Shown here piece after piece: positions 40,435 to 50,159 of a stretch of 64,000 nt of DNA. A model generated the notes under the pieces. The model worked only from the letters and a program-made list of their open reading frames with translations. It made no database searches and was not told the origin of the DNA. Both the position numbers and the translations under genes were made by a program. Numbering within the stretch: the first letter of the stretch is position 1; each line of letters opens with the position of its first letter. The DNA is from Sphingomonas psychrotolerans (GTDB lineage Bacteria > Pseudomonadota > Alphaproteobacteria > Sphingomonadales > Sphingomonadaceae): positions 4,409,501 through 4,473,500 of the forward strand of contig NZ_CP024923.1 of assembly GCF_002796605.1 (NCBI RefSeq), given 5' to 3'.

Positions 40435-40632
40435 TCACCACTTCCCGCCGGCAGCCTCGATCGCGGCCAGCAGCGCCTTCTTGCTCGGCGTGCGGCGCTT
40501 GCCGCTGTTGCGGGGGAGGTCGCCGACGCCTAGCGCGGCGCGGCGTTCGGCGATGCGCGCGCCGAGTTCGGCCAGGTCTATGACCGGCTGTTCGGGCTTA
40601 TCGCCTGACGTCTTCGATTCCGAAGTCACCAC
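40435..40632 (-). CDS. Small protein linked to the nucleotidyltransferase-like gene
   Basis: The 65-residue product starts at one of two adjacent GTG codons (40632 or 40629) after GAGGAAAGC and overlaps the upstream gene by about 35 bases. It reads PVIDLAELGARIAERRAALG, then NSGKRRTPSKKALLAAIEAA and a final GGKW. It is basic and helical with no membrane segment. I recall similar small proteins beside DUF6036-type genes in sphingomonads. Whether the pair is a toxin-antitoxin module is not shown. Confidence 0.6.
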   Translation of the reverse strand: MVTSESKTSGDKPEQPVIDLAELGARIAERRAALGVGDLPRNSGKRRTPSKKALLAAIEAAGGKW

Positions 40633-41158
40633 CGCTTTCCTCGCATATCCGGCGATCAAGATAGTCGAGATCGACGTCGGGATGAAGGGCGAGCAGCAAT
40701 TGCGCCTGTTCGAGCCGATCCGGCGCGGTGCCCGAGGCATATTGACCCATGCGGTCGGCGATCAGATCCTCGACCGAGATCACCCGGAACAAGGCGGTCT
40801 CGCCGATCGCCTGGACGAGGCGGATGTGCGCGGCGTCGACATTACCGTCCATCGGCACGTTGGCGACGATTTCGAAGCCGAGTTTCAGTTCGGGATGAAC
40901 CCATCCCCGTAGCAGTTGCCCGGCGCCCGAAGGGCGGACGAAGTTCTCGCGGCGCATCGCCTCCTCCAGTTCGGGCTGGACGGAGGTGCAGATGTCGAAA
41001 TCGCCGGTGGTGACTGCGCTGGTCGACCAAAGCTCGGCCGCGGCACCGCCGACGAGGATCGGGCGGGGCAGGCGGCGTTCGTGGAGCGTCTGGCTGATGC
41101 GTGCGAACAGGCGGAGCGCGGCGATGAATTCGGGGCGGTAGTCGGTTGGCTCGGTCAT
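40598..41158 (-). CDS. Nucleotidyltransferase-like protein (DUF6036/AbiEii-like fold)
   Basis: The 186-residue product carries PRPILVGGAAAELWSTSAVT followed by GDFDICTSVQPELEEAM, the GG...(T/S)xDxD pattern of minimal nucleotidyltransferases, and a helical C-terminus (DLIADRMGQYASG). Proteins of this kind may be toxins, antitoxins or resistance-type transferases; the active-site GxxDxD is recognisable. It overlaps the small downstream protein gene and lies 74 bases after uvrA on the same strand, bracketed by uvrA and its decayed 3' copy. Confidence 0.7.
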   Translation of the reverse strand: MTEPTDYRPEFIAALRLFARISQTLHERRLPRPILVGGAAAELWSTSAVTTGDFDICTSVQPELEEAMRRENFVRPSGAGQLLRGWVHPELKLGFEIVANVPMDGNVDAAHIRLVQAIGETALFRVISVEDLIADRMGQYASGTAPDRLEQAQLLLALHPDVDLDYLDRRICEESGGDFGIEDVRR

Positions 41159-41206
41159 CCCGGTTCGTCCCCCTCACCCTTCCCACGCCTTCGGCGCGGG
41201 CCCCTT

Positions 41207-41229
41207 CCCTCTCCCACGAGGGGAGAGGG
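41207..41229. repeat. Intergenic palindrome CCCTCTCCC-ACGAG-GGGAGAGGG
   Basis: A 9-bp perfect stem lies just after the uvrA stop, within a C-rich string (CCCTTCCCTCTCCC). This looks like an interspersed palindrome of the genus. It has no T tract in either direction. It may still slow transcription or protect the uvrA 3' end. Confidence 0.5.
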
Positions 41230-41232
41230 AGA

Positions 41233-44159
41233 CTATTCCGCCGCTACCGCCTGTTTGGCTTCCTTGCGCGGCTTGAGCAGCGGCGCCAGATAGCGCCCGG
41301 TAAAGCTGCGCGGCTCCTTCGCCACCACCTCGGGGGTGCCCTCGGCGACGACCTCGCCGCCCTTGACGCCGCCCTCGGGGCCGAGGTCGAGGATCCAGTC
41401 GGCGGTTTTGATGACGTCGAGATTGTGCTCGATCACCACCACGGTGTTGCCCTGCTCGACCAAGGCGTGGAGCACTTCGAGGAGTTTGCGGACGTCCTCG
41501 AAATGCAGGCCGGTGGTGGGCTCGTCGAGGATGTAGAGCGTCTGGCCGGTGGCGCGGCGGGCGAGTTCCTTGGCGAGCTTGACGCGCTGCGCCTCGCCGC
41601 CGCTGAGCGTCGTCGCCTGCTGGCCGACCTTGACATAGCCGAGGCCGACTTCGGCGAGCATCGCCATCTTGTCGCGGATCGGCGGAACCGCCTTGAAGAA
41701 TTCGAAGGCGTCCTCGACGGTCATGTCGAGCACGTCGGCGATGCTCTTGCCCTTGAACTTCACTTCGAGGGTCTCGCGATTGTAGCGCTGGCCGTGGCAG
41801 ACGTCGCAAGTGACGTAGACGTCGGGGAGGAAGTGCATCTCGATCTTGAGCAGCCCGTCGCCGGTGCACGCCTCGCAGCGGCCGCCCTTGACGTTGAAGC
41901 TGAAGCGGCCGGGCTTGTAGCCGCGCGCCTGGCTCTCGGGGAGGCCGGCGAACCAGTCGCGGATCTGGGTGAAGGCGCCGGTATAGGTGGCGGGGTTGCT
42001 GCGCGGGGTGCGGCCGATGGGGGACTGATCGATGTCGATCACCTTGTCGAGATGCTCGAGGCCCGAGATCTTGTCGTGCTTGCCGGCGAGGATGCGCGCG
42101 CCGTTCAGCTGGCGCGCGGCGGCGGCGTAGAGCGTGTCGATCGTGAAGCTCGACTTGCCCGAGCCCGAGACGCCGGTGATGCAGGTGAAGGTGCCGAGCG
42201 GGATGCTGGCGGTGACGCCGGTCAGGTTGTTCGCGGTGGCGTTGTGGACAGTGAGCTTCTTGCCCGATCCCTTGCGGCGCTTTGCGGGGAGCGGGACCTC
42301 GCGGCGGCCGGTGAGATAGTCGGCGGTGATGCTGGTCTCGCAGGCGAGGACATGCTCGAGCGTGCCGTGCGCGACGATCTCGCCGCCATGGACGCCGGCG
42401 CCTGGGCCCATGTCGATGACGTAATCGGCGGTGCGGATCGCGTCCTCGTCATGCTCGACGACGATCACGGTGTTGCCGAGATCGCGGAGGCGCCGGAGCG
42501 TCTTCAAGAGCATGTCGTTGTCGCGCTGGTGGAGGCCGATGCTCGGCTCGTCGAGGACGTAGAGCACGCCCGACAGGCCCGAGCCGATCTGCGAGGCGAG
42601 GCGGATGCGCTGCGATTCGCCGCCCGACAGCGTGCCGCTGGTGCGGTTGAGGTTGAGATAGTCGAGCCCGACATTGTTGAGGAAGCCGAGCCGCTCGTCG
42701 ATCTCCTTGAGGATCGCGCGGGCGATCTCCTTGCTCTGCGGCGTGAGCTGGGCGGGGAGGGTGGCGAAGAAAGCGAGCGCGTCGACCACCGACAGGCAAG
42801 TGACGCTCGAGATGTCGCGCATCGCGACCTTGACCGCCAGCGCCTCGGGCTTGAGGCGGGCGCCTTCGCAGACTTCGCAGGGGTGCGAGGCCTGGTATTT
42901 GCTGAGCTCCTCGCGCATCCATGCGGACTCGGTCTGGAGCATGCGGCGGTTGAGGTTGCCGATTACGCCTTCGAACGGCTTCTTGACGTCGTAGGACTTG
43001 CGGCCGTCGACGAAGGTGAGCGTGACGGGCTTGCCGCGGGTGCCGTGGAGGATGGCGTAGCGATGCTCCTCGGGCAGGTCCGCCCATTTTGTGTCGAGGC
43101 TGAAGCCGAATTCGCGGGCGAGGCTGCCGAGCACCTGCATGTAATAGGGGCTGGGCGGGTTGGACTTGGCCCAGGGGACGATCGCGCCCTTCTTGATCGT
43201 CAGATCGTGATTGGGGACGACGAGGTCCTCGTCGAACACCAGTTTCTCGCCGAGGCCGTCGCATGCCGGGCAGGCGCCCTGCGGGGCGTTGAACGAGAAC
43301 AGCCGCGGCTCGATCTCGGCGATGGTGAAGCCGGAGACGGGGCAGGCGAACTTCTCGGAGAAGACGATGCGGTTGGCCGGAATCCCGGCATTCTTCATCG
43401 CGCCGGCGTCCTGCGTATCGTTCTCGCGTCCCGGGGCGACGGCGTCGACGAGGTCGACATAAGCGAGGCCCTCGGCGAGCTTGAGCGCCTGTTCGAAGCT
43501 CTCGGCCAGCCGCGTGGCGATGTCGCCACCGACGACGAGGCGGTCCACGACGACTTCAATGTCGTGCTTGTACTTCTTGTCGAGCGTCGGCGCGTCTTCG
43601 ATCAGATACGTCTCGCCGTCGATGCGGACGCGCTGGAAGCCGGCCTTCTGCCACTCGGCGAGCTCTTTCTTATACTCGCCCTTGCGGCCGCGCACGACCG
43701 GAGCGAGCAGGAGCAAGCGCGTGCCCTCGGGAGCGTCAGGACGCGGTCGACCATCTGCGACACGGTCTGCGCGGCGATGGGGAGGCCGGTCGTCGGGCTG
43801 TACGGAATGCCGACGCGCGCCCAGAGCAGGCGCATATAATCGTAGATCTCGGTGACCGTCGCGACCGTCGAGCGCGGATTGCGGCTGGTGGTCTTCTGTT
43901 CGATCGAGATGGCGGGGCTGAGGCCCTCGATATGATCGACGTCGGGCTTCTGCATCAGCTCGAGGAACTGCCGCGCATAGGCCGAGAGCGATTCGACATA
44001 GCGGCGCTGACCCTCGGCATAGATGGTGTCGAAGGCGAGGCTCGACTTGCCGCTGCCCGACAGGCCGGTGATGACCGTCAGGGTATCGCGCGGGATGTCG
44101 ATGTCGACACCCTTGAGATTATGCTCGCGCGCGCCGCGGACGGAGATGTGAGTAAGCAT
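41233..44159 (-). pseudogene. uvrA: UvrA excinuclease subunit, frameshifted by one base
   Basis: UvrA is the ATPase that finds bulky DNA lesions for UvrABC repair. Residues 1-142 are read from the ATG at 44159 ([20 protein letters not shown], Walker [30 protein letters not shown]). The rest continues in another frame ([20 protein letters not shown], zinc-finger CxxC pairs, [12 protein letters not shown], Walker [35 protein letters not shown]). At 43729-43731 the plus strand reads CTCGGGAG where one more G would restore the normal [17 protein letters not shown]. All motifs are otherwise intact over about 975 residues. A missing base in a G run suggests a sequencing error, but a real loss-of-function mutation cannot be excluded. 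Two separate proteins are unlikely. Confidence 0.9.
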
Positions 44160-44465
44160 ACGGAGGCCTGACCGTTCCAGTTATGTTCCGAGTATAAGGA
44201 GCACGTTCCGGAGGTCAACGCGCAAGCTGCATCTGGGAAGCGCGGCGCGGCGAAACAAGTGCTGCGGCCGTGCCCGTCCGGGACGAGCGGCCTCGTAACT
44301 GTCGCATCGAAGTGCTTGCGGGCGAAACGAAGATGCGCGAGATAAGGATCCGCCATCACGGAAAGCATCCGGACGGCGGCGTACCATCGGGCGAGACCTC
44401 GGATCGCACTCCCCCAGTAAAGCAGGTTGAACGCGTTTTCCGGTTCCGGAAGCGAGGGGGGATTC
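44160..44465. other. Intergenic between uvrA and the RTX gene
   Basis: Divergent promoters for uvrA and the RTX protein should lie here. GAACGT and AGTATAAG near 44188-44200 could belong to a uvrA promoter. I cannot identify a convincing LexA box. No gene is supported. Confidence 0.45.
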
Positions 44466-47400
44466 GTGGCGAACATCACCGGCACCAATGGCGACGACAC
44501 GTTGAACGGCACCGACGGGGATGACTGGATCCTCGGGGAGGGCGGCGACGACGTCATCAAGGGCGGACTGGGCAATGATGTCCTCAACGGCGGCGCCGGC
44601 CACGACGTGCTCAACGGCGGCGTCGGCGACGATATCCTCAACGGCGGCGACGACGACGACTGGCTCGACGATATGGGGAATCTCAATGCGGCGGGCGGCT
44701 CGGACACGCTGAACGGCGGGAGGGGCAACGATACGCTGCGCATCTACCGCTCGGACCTGGAATCGGGCGCCAGCCTGGCGCTCAACGGCGGGGACGGCAA
44801 TGATACCATCCACTTCGATGTCGGCTCGAATTCCTACCGCACTGCCATAACCCAGGTGGTTATCGATGGGGGCATAGGAGACGATCGCGTCGAAATCGCC
44901 GGTTCGGGGTTCAATGCGGACATCAGGCTCGGCAGCGGGCGGGACACAATTTGGCTTGGGAACCTGCGGTCCTTCCTGAACTGGTCCGGCTATGACCAGC
45001 CAACGACGATGGTCGTACGCGATTTCGCCGCGGGCGATGCCGGCGACGTACTCGACTGGACGGCCGTCCTGCCAATAAACCTGATCGACTGGGACCAGAA
45101 CAGCAATCCGTTCGGATCGGGACATGCGCGGCTGACCCAGAGCGGATCGGACAGCCTGCTCCAAGTCGACATCAATGGCGGTGCCGACGGCTACCAGACG
45201 CTTTTCCGTTTCGAGAATGCGGTCGCGGCGGATTTCACGGCGGCCAATTTCAGTGGTTACGCGCCGGACGGCAGCGTACCCCCGGGGCAAACGCTGACCG
45301 GGACAGGCGCGAACGACGTGCTGACCGGTACGGTCGGTGACGACGAAATCCGCGGCGAGGCCGGAATCGACGAGATCGACGGCCGCGCGGGCGCCGATCG
45401 GATCTTCGGCGGCGACGGCAATGATACTATCGAAGGCGGGATGGGCGACGACGTTGTCGAAGGTGGCGCCGGGCGCGATTATATCTACGGCGGCAAGGGC
45501 GCCGACATGCTTCGGGGCGGCGCAGACGACGACATTATCGGCGACGGCGACAGTGGCGGCAACTCCCTCTACGGCGAGGGCGGCAACGACGATATCAATA
45601 TGTACCACGGGGTCCATGGAGAGACCGGCACCAGCTATCTCGACGGCGGCGACGGCGACGATCGGATCGGCGTTTCGCTGTACAGCGAGAGCCATGTCGA
45701 TGTCAGCGCCGGAGCCGGAGCTGACCTGGTCTATCTCGAGGTCGAGCGGGGCTCGGCCAATGTGAATCTCGGCGCCGGGACGGATACGGTTCGGCTGGAT
45801 TTCTACCCCTCGGGCTATGGCTTCATCACCGGCACCATCGTGCTGGCGGATTTCGTGGCCGGCGACGGCGGCGAGCGACTGGAGTTCCGCCATCATGTGG
45901 CGAAGGTTCTGGACGGATGGGATCCGGCGACGAATCCGTTCGCCACGGGCTATCTCCGGCTCGTGCAAAGCGGGACCTCGGCGGTCCTGGAGGTGGACTT
46001 CTTCAGGGACGGCAAAGGCTATGTCCCCTACGTCATCTTCGAGAACACCAATGCAGCCGAGCTGACGCCCTATAATCTGGACATGCTCGACGGCCTCGTC
46101 GTCTATGGCACCGAGGGCTCCGACACGATCGACGGGACTGTCGGCGACGACACGATCATGGCGCTCGGCGGCCTCGACTCGATCTTCGCGACCCGTGGCC
46201 GCGATGTGGTCGACGGCGGCGCCGGAAACGACTGGCTCGACGTCTACGCCGCCCGGATCGGCCTGGCGGCGGGGCCGCGTCACTACACGATCACCGCGGA
46301 CAAATTGACCGACGCTTCGGGTGCGCTCGACACCAGCTTCACCGGAATCGAAATGATCTCGCTGGACGACCGCACCGGCAACGTGACGGTCGATGCCAGT
46401 GCCGTCGGCACAATCAGGGTCGAGGCAGTGGTGTGGGCCGGCGCACACGATGTGAAGAGCGGCGCGGGCAACGACCAGATCTCGGTTCGCGGCGGCGGCG
46501 GCGCCTTCGACGGCGGCGCCGGCGACGACTGGCTATGGGTCGAGCGCGACAATTCGACCAACGGCAATACGCTGTTCGTGACCGAGGCAGGAGGCGTGAC
46601 GACGCTCAGCCAGGCGGGCAGCGCCAGCCTGACGGGGCGGAATTTCGAAAAGCTCGACATTGTCGGGACGGGAGGCGCGCTGCGCGTCGACGCATCGGCG
46701 GTGTCGCGCGCGATCGGCTTCTCCGGGACCGCTGCCGCGGACTCGATCATCGGCAGCACCGGAGCCAATCAGATCGACTCGAAATGGGACGGGCTGGGTG
46801 CGGGTGACGTGTTCACCGGCGGCGGCGGCAATGACTGGTTCACTTTCTGGACGTTCGCAGGGCTGGCCGGCGCGACGATCACCGATTTCTCCCGGGGCGA
46901 CCAGATCGACCTGCATCTGATCGGCAACGCGCGCTTCATCGGCACGGCGGCGTTCAGCGGCGTCGCCGGCGAGATCCGCTACACGATGACCGCGGGGCAG
47001 ACCCAGCTGATCGGCGACGCCAATGGCGATGGCGTAGGCGACAGCGTGCTGACGTTCTCCAACCGTGCGACGATGCTGCGCGAGACCTCCGCCGGCTCGA
47101 AGATGCTGCAGGTCGCCGCCAATGTGATCACCGGCACCAACGCCGGAGAGATACTCTTCGGCAGCACCGGGGACGACGATATCTTCGCGCTGGGCGGGAT
47201 GGATGCGATCAAGGTGAGCAAGGGCATCGACACTGTCGATGGAGGTGCGGGAATCGATGCCGTAGAGCTCGTCGCGCAGGATCTGGCGCTGGCAGCCGGG
47301 CCGCATGGCTATACTGTCACTACGGGCCGGTTGACCGATGCCTCCGGTGCGATCGACACGAGCTTCACGGCGGTCGAGCAGGTACGTCTATTCGATTGGA

Positions 47401-50159
47401 CGGGCAGCGACGTCACGCTGGACGCGAGCACGCTGACCGGCGCGGCGCTGACCGTCAACGTGCGGGCCGGAACGCATGCCTTGACCGGCAGCGGCGGCGC
47501 CGACCTGTTTCTGGTCGGCGGCGGATCGGGGACCGTCGACGGCGGTGGCGGCAATGATCGCGTCGTCTTCACCACCGACAATGCCGCCAATGCCAACGCC
47601 GTTCTGGTGACCCAGTCCGGCGGGGCGACGGTGCTCGCCCAGGCCGGCGGGCCGAGCCTCGGCGTGCGCAACATGGAGACGATCGAGGTCGCGGCCCGCG
47701 CCGGCAGCGGGCTGAACGTCGACGCGTCGGCGAGCATGGTCGGGCTGAGCTTTCTGCTGAGCAATGCGGCGGACATCGCCAAAGGCGGTACCGGCGCGGA
47801 TGTCTTCTCGGTGACCAGTGCCGCGAACGGAACCGGCGACCTGTGGACCGGCGGCGGCGGCGCCGACCTGTTCTCGTTCGCGGGCGTCGCTGCGCTTTCC
47901 GGCACGATCACCGATCTGGGCGCCGACGACACGATCCAGGTGACCGGGCTCGCGCCCAATGGCAGCTTCATCGGCGGCCGCGAGTTCACCGGCGCCGGAG
48001 GGGAGTTCCGCTATGTCTCCGGAAGGGGGCTGACCGCTTTGCTCGGCGATGCCGACGGCGACATGGTGGCGGACAGCATCCTCCTGATCACCAACGGCGC
48101 CTTCGTGCTCGCCGAGACTTCGCCGACACCGGGCATATTGAAAATCGTCGGTCAGCTTCCGCCGAACGACGAGGCGGCGAACGTCATCACCGGCACCGAC
48201 GGAGTGGATTATCTCGACGGCGGCGAAGGCAACGACACGATCGATGGCCGCGGCGGCAACGACGTGCTCAATGGCAACGACGACGACGACCATATCCTCG
48301 GCGGCGCGGGAACCGACGTGATCCATGGTGGCTATGGAAACGACGTGCTCGACGGCGGCCTGGGCAACGACTCCGTCTCCGGCGACGACGGCGACGATGT
48401 GATCACCGCAACGGGGGCCGCCTTCGACCCGGCCGAATGGCTGGACGGCGGCTATGGCGACGACCTGATCACTGCGATCAACGGCGAGTTCAATCTGTTC
48501 GGCGGCGAGGGGAACGATCGGCTGCGGATCCTCGATGGCCGGAATCACAGCTGGCTCGTGGGGGAGGCCGGCGACGACGTGATCTACGCCACCGGAACCG
48601 GGGCCGTCACGGTCAGCGGCGACGACGGCGACGACGAGGTGACCGTCCGCGGCTTCACCAGCGGCCATGTCATGCTGGGTTCCGGCAGCGACAAGGCCTG
48701 GATTTCGGGGAGCGGCATCTTCCTCCACATGACCGAGTTTTCGGGAACCGGCCAGGATGTGGTGAAGATCGAGGCCACGGGCGGATTGACGGTGATCGGG
48801 ATGAGCGCGGGCGAAGCGGGCGACGTGCTCGATCTGAGCGCCTATGGTGCCGATCCGTTCGGCACCGGCGCATTGACCATCGTGGGAGATCGCGGCAGCA
48901 CCTATATCCGGATCGCCGCCACCGGCGCGCTGATCGAGCTGCGGAACGTGGTCGCGGCGAACCTCTCTGCTTATAATCTGGGCGTCGCCAATCCGCTGTT
49001 CGCGCCGCAGGGCATGACGATCGATGACGCCTTCGCCTATGATCCGACGATAGATTATCCGGGCCAGCTCGCCGGTGCCGACGGCGACGACACGATCCGC
49101 GGTTTCGGGGGCGACGACATCCTGCTCGGCGCCGGCGGCAACGATCGGCTGGAAGGCGGGATCGGCAACGACCGGCTCGACGGCGGCAGCGGCAACGACA
49201 CGCTGGACGGCGGCGCGGGCGACGACGTGATAAATGGCGGCGCGGGTAACGACCGGATCGACAGCCTGGCGGGCGTCGATACGATCCGCGGCGGGACGGG
49301 CGACGATGTCGTCATCGTGGCGGACGCCGCGACGCAGGTGCTGGAGGCGGAGGGCGAAGGCACCGACGTGGTTCAGACCGATATCAGCTATGCGCTGGCC
49401 GCGGGCAGCGAGATCGAGCAGCTGGCGGCGCGCGATGCGCTGTCGACCGCGGGAATCGCGCTCACCGGCAACGAATTCGCCAATATGATCACGGGCAATG
49501 CCGGCGCCAACACGCTCGACGGCGGGGGCGGCAGCGACTGGCTGAACGGCGGTGGCGGGGACGATATGTTGTCCGGCGGGACCGGCCATGACAGCGTGTG
49601 GGGCGGCGAGGGCAATGATCTGCTCGACGGCGGCGATGGCGACGATACCCTCTTCGGCGGGGCGGGGACCGACACGGCCAGCTATGCGCTGGCGAGTGCG
49701 GGGGTGGAGATCGATCTCTCGATCCTCGAGGAGCAGCTGACTCGCGGCGCGGGAGTCGACACCCTCGTGTCGATCGAGAACGTGACCGGATCGGCGTTCG
49801 ACGATGTGCTCGCCGGCGGCGCGGGCGCGAATGTGCTCACCGGGGGCGCAGGCAATGACCGCTTCGTGTTCGGCGAGACCGGGCTGGACGTTCGCGACAC
49901 GATCGCGGACTTCGCGACCGGCGACCTGATCGACCTGAGCCGGATCGATGCCAACGGCGCCGCGGCGGGGGATGCCGCGTTCGCGTGGATCGGCGGGGCC
50001 GGGTTCGGCGGCGTGGCGGGACAGTTGCGGGTGACCGGCGCGGGCGCGAGCTGGCGCGTCGAGGGCGATTTGAACGGCGACGGCGCAGCGGACTTCAGCA
50101 TCGCAGTGACGACGCTGACGCCGGGCCTCGGGCTCGCGGCGAGCGACTTCCTGCTCTAG
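44466..50159 (+). CDS. Very large RTX calcium-binding protein, type I secreted
   Basis: The 1,897-residue product has no signal peptide and many GGxGxDxLx nonapeptide repeats (GGLGNDVLNGGAGHDVLNGG). Repeats cluster at residues 1-80, 280-390, 1235-1330 and 1535-1780. Between them are sandwich-like modules. A unit of about 340 residues occurs twice in tandem (46.11-47.12 and 47.12-48.16 kb). A shorter DFxxGDxxDxL unit occurs three times (near 45.0, 45.85 and 48.8 kb). The tail ends TLTPGLGLAASDFLL, with acidic and hydrophobic residues as in type I signals. No enzyme domain is recognised, so it may be an adhesin, surface layer or matrix protein. GTG at 44466 follows GAGGGGGG and gives the usual VANITGTNGDDTL start; a TTG at 44427 is less likely. 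The ABC/HlyD exporter lies about 10 kb downstream. Confidence 0.85.
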   Translation: MANITGTNGDDTLNGTDGDDWILGEGGDDVIKGGLGNDVLNGGAGHDVLNGGVGDDILNGGDDDDWLDDMGNLNAAGGSDTLNGGRGNDTLRIYRSDLESGASLALNGGDGNDTIHFDVGSNSYRTAITQVVIDGGIGDDRVEIAGSGFNADIRLGSGRDTIWLGNLRSFLNWSGYDQPTTMVVRDFAAGDAGDVLDWTAVLPINLIDWDQNSNPFGSGHARLTQSGSDSLLQVDINGGADGYQTLFRFENAVAADFTAANFSGYAPDGSVPPGQTLTGTGANDVLTGTVGDDEIRGEAGIDEIDGRAGADRIFGGDGNDTIEGGMGDDVVEGGAGRDYIYGGKGADMLRGGADDDIIGDGDSGGNSLYGEGGNDDINMYHGVHGETGTSYLDGGDGDDRIGVSLYSESHVDVSAGAGADLVYLEVERGSANVNLGAGTDTVRLDFYPSGYGFITGTIVLADFVAGDGGERLEFRHHVAKVLDGWDPATNPFATGYLRLVQSGTSAVLEVDFFRDGKGYVPYVIFENTNAAELTPYNLDMLDGLVVYGTEGSDTIDGTVGDDTIMALGGLDSIFATRGRDVVDGGAGNDWLDVYAARIGLAAGPRHYTITADKLTDASGALDTSFTGIEMISLDDRTGNVTVDASAVGTIRVEAVVWAGAHDVKSGAGNDQISVRGGGGAFDGGAGDDWLWVERDNSTNGNTLFVTEAGGVTTLSQAGSASLTGRNFEKLDIVGTGGALRVDASAVSRAIGFSGTAAADSIIGSTGANQIDSKWDGLGAGDVFTGGGGNDWFTFWTFAGLAGATITDFSRGDQIDLHLIGNARFIGTAAFSGVAGEIRYTMTAGQTQLIGDANGDGVGDSVLTFSNRATMLRETSAGSKMLQVAANVITGTNAGEILFGSTGDDDIFALGGMDAIKVSKGIDTVDGGAGIDAVELVAQDLALAAGPHGYTVTTGRLTDASGAIDTSFTAVEQVRLFDWTGSDVTLDASTLTGAALTVNVRAGTHALTGSGGADLFLVGGGSGTVDGGGGNDRVVFTTDNAANANAVLVTQSGGATVLAQAGGPSLGVRNMETIEVAARAGSGLNVDASASMVGLSFLLSNAADIAKGGTGADVFSVTSAANGTGDLWTGGGGADLFSFAGVAALSGTITDLGADDTIQVTGLAPNGSFIGGREFTGAGGEFRYVSGRGLTALLGDADGDMVADSILLITNGAFVLAETSPTPGILKIVGQLPPNDEAANVITGTDGVDYLDGGEGNDTIDGRGGNDVLNGNDDDDHILGGAGTDVIHGGYGNDVLDGGLGNDSVSGDDGDDVITATGAAFDPAEWLDGGYGDDLITAINGEFNLFGGEGNDRLRILDGRNHSWLVGEAGDDVIYATGTGAVTVSGDDGDDEVTVRGFTSGHVMLGSGSDKAWISGSGIFLHMTEFSGTGQDVVKIEATGGLTVIGMSAGEAGDVLDLSAYGADPFGTGALTIVGDRGSTYIRIAATGALIELRNVVAANLSAYNLGVANPLFAPQGMTIDDAFAYDPTIDYPGQLAGADGDDTIRGFGGDDILLGAGGNDRLEGGIGNDRLDGGSGNDTLDGGAGDDVINGGAGNDRIDSLAGVDTIRGGTGDDVVIVADAATQVLEAEGEGTDVVQTDISYALAAGSEIEQLAARDALSTAGIALTGNEFANMITGNAGANTLDGGGGSDWLNGGGGDDMLSGGTGHDSVWGGEGNDLLDGGDGDDTLFGGAGTDTASYALASAGVEIDLSILEEQLTRGAGVDTLVSIENVTGSAFDDVLAGGAGANVLTGGAGNDRFVFGETGLDVRDTIADFATGDLIDLSRIDANGAAAGDAAFAWIGGAGFGGVAGQLRVTGAGASWRVEGDLNGDGAADFSIAVTTLTPGLGLAASDFLL

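Noticed and set aside
40121..40441. A 106-codon minus-strand open frame
   Set aside because: Its N-terminal half is the decayed UvrA fragment and the rest is out-of-frame spacer. There is no ribosome binding site, so it is treated as a pseudogene remnant.
43602..44159. Separate short UvrA N-terminal protein of 185 residues
   Set aside because: Its last 40 or so residues are non-UvrA frameshift sequence. Joining the two frames with one base gives a normal full-length UvrA.
44466..50159. CRISPR array or tandem DNA repeat in the GGC/GAC-rich segments
   Set aside because: The periodicity is that of RTX nonapeptide codons inside an open frame. Repeat units vary in sequence and there are no constant repeats with unique spacers.
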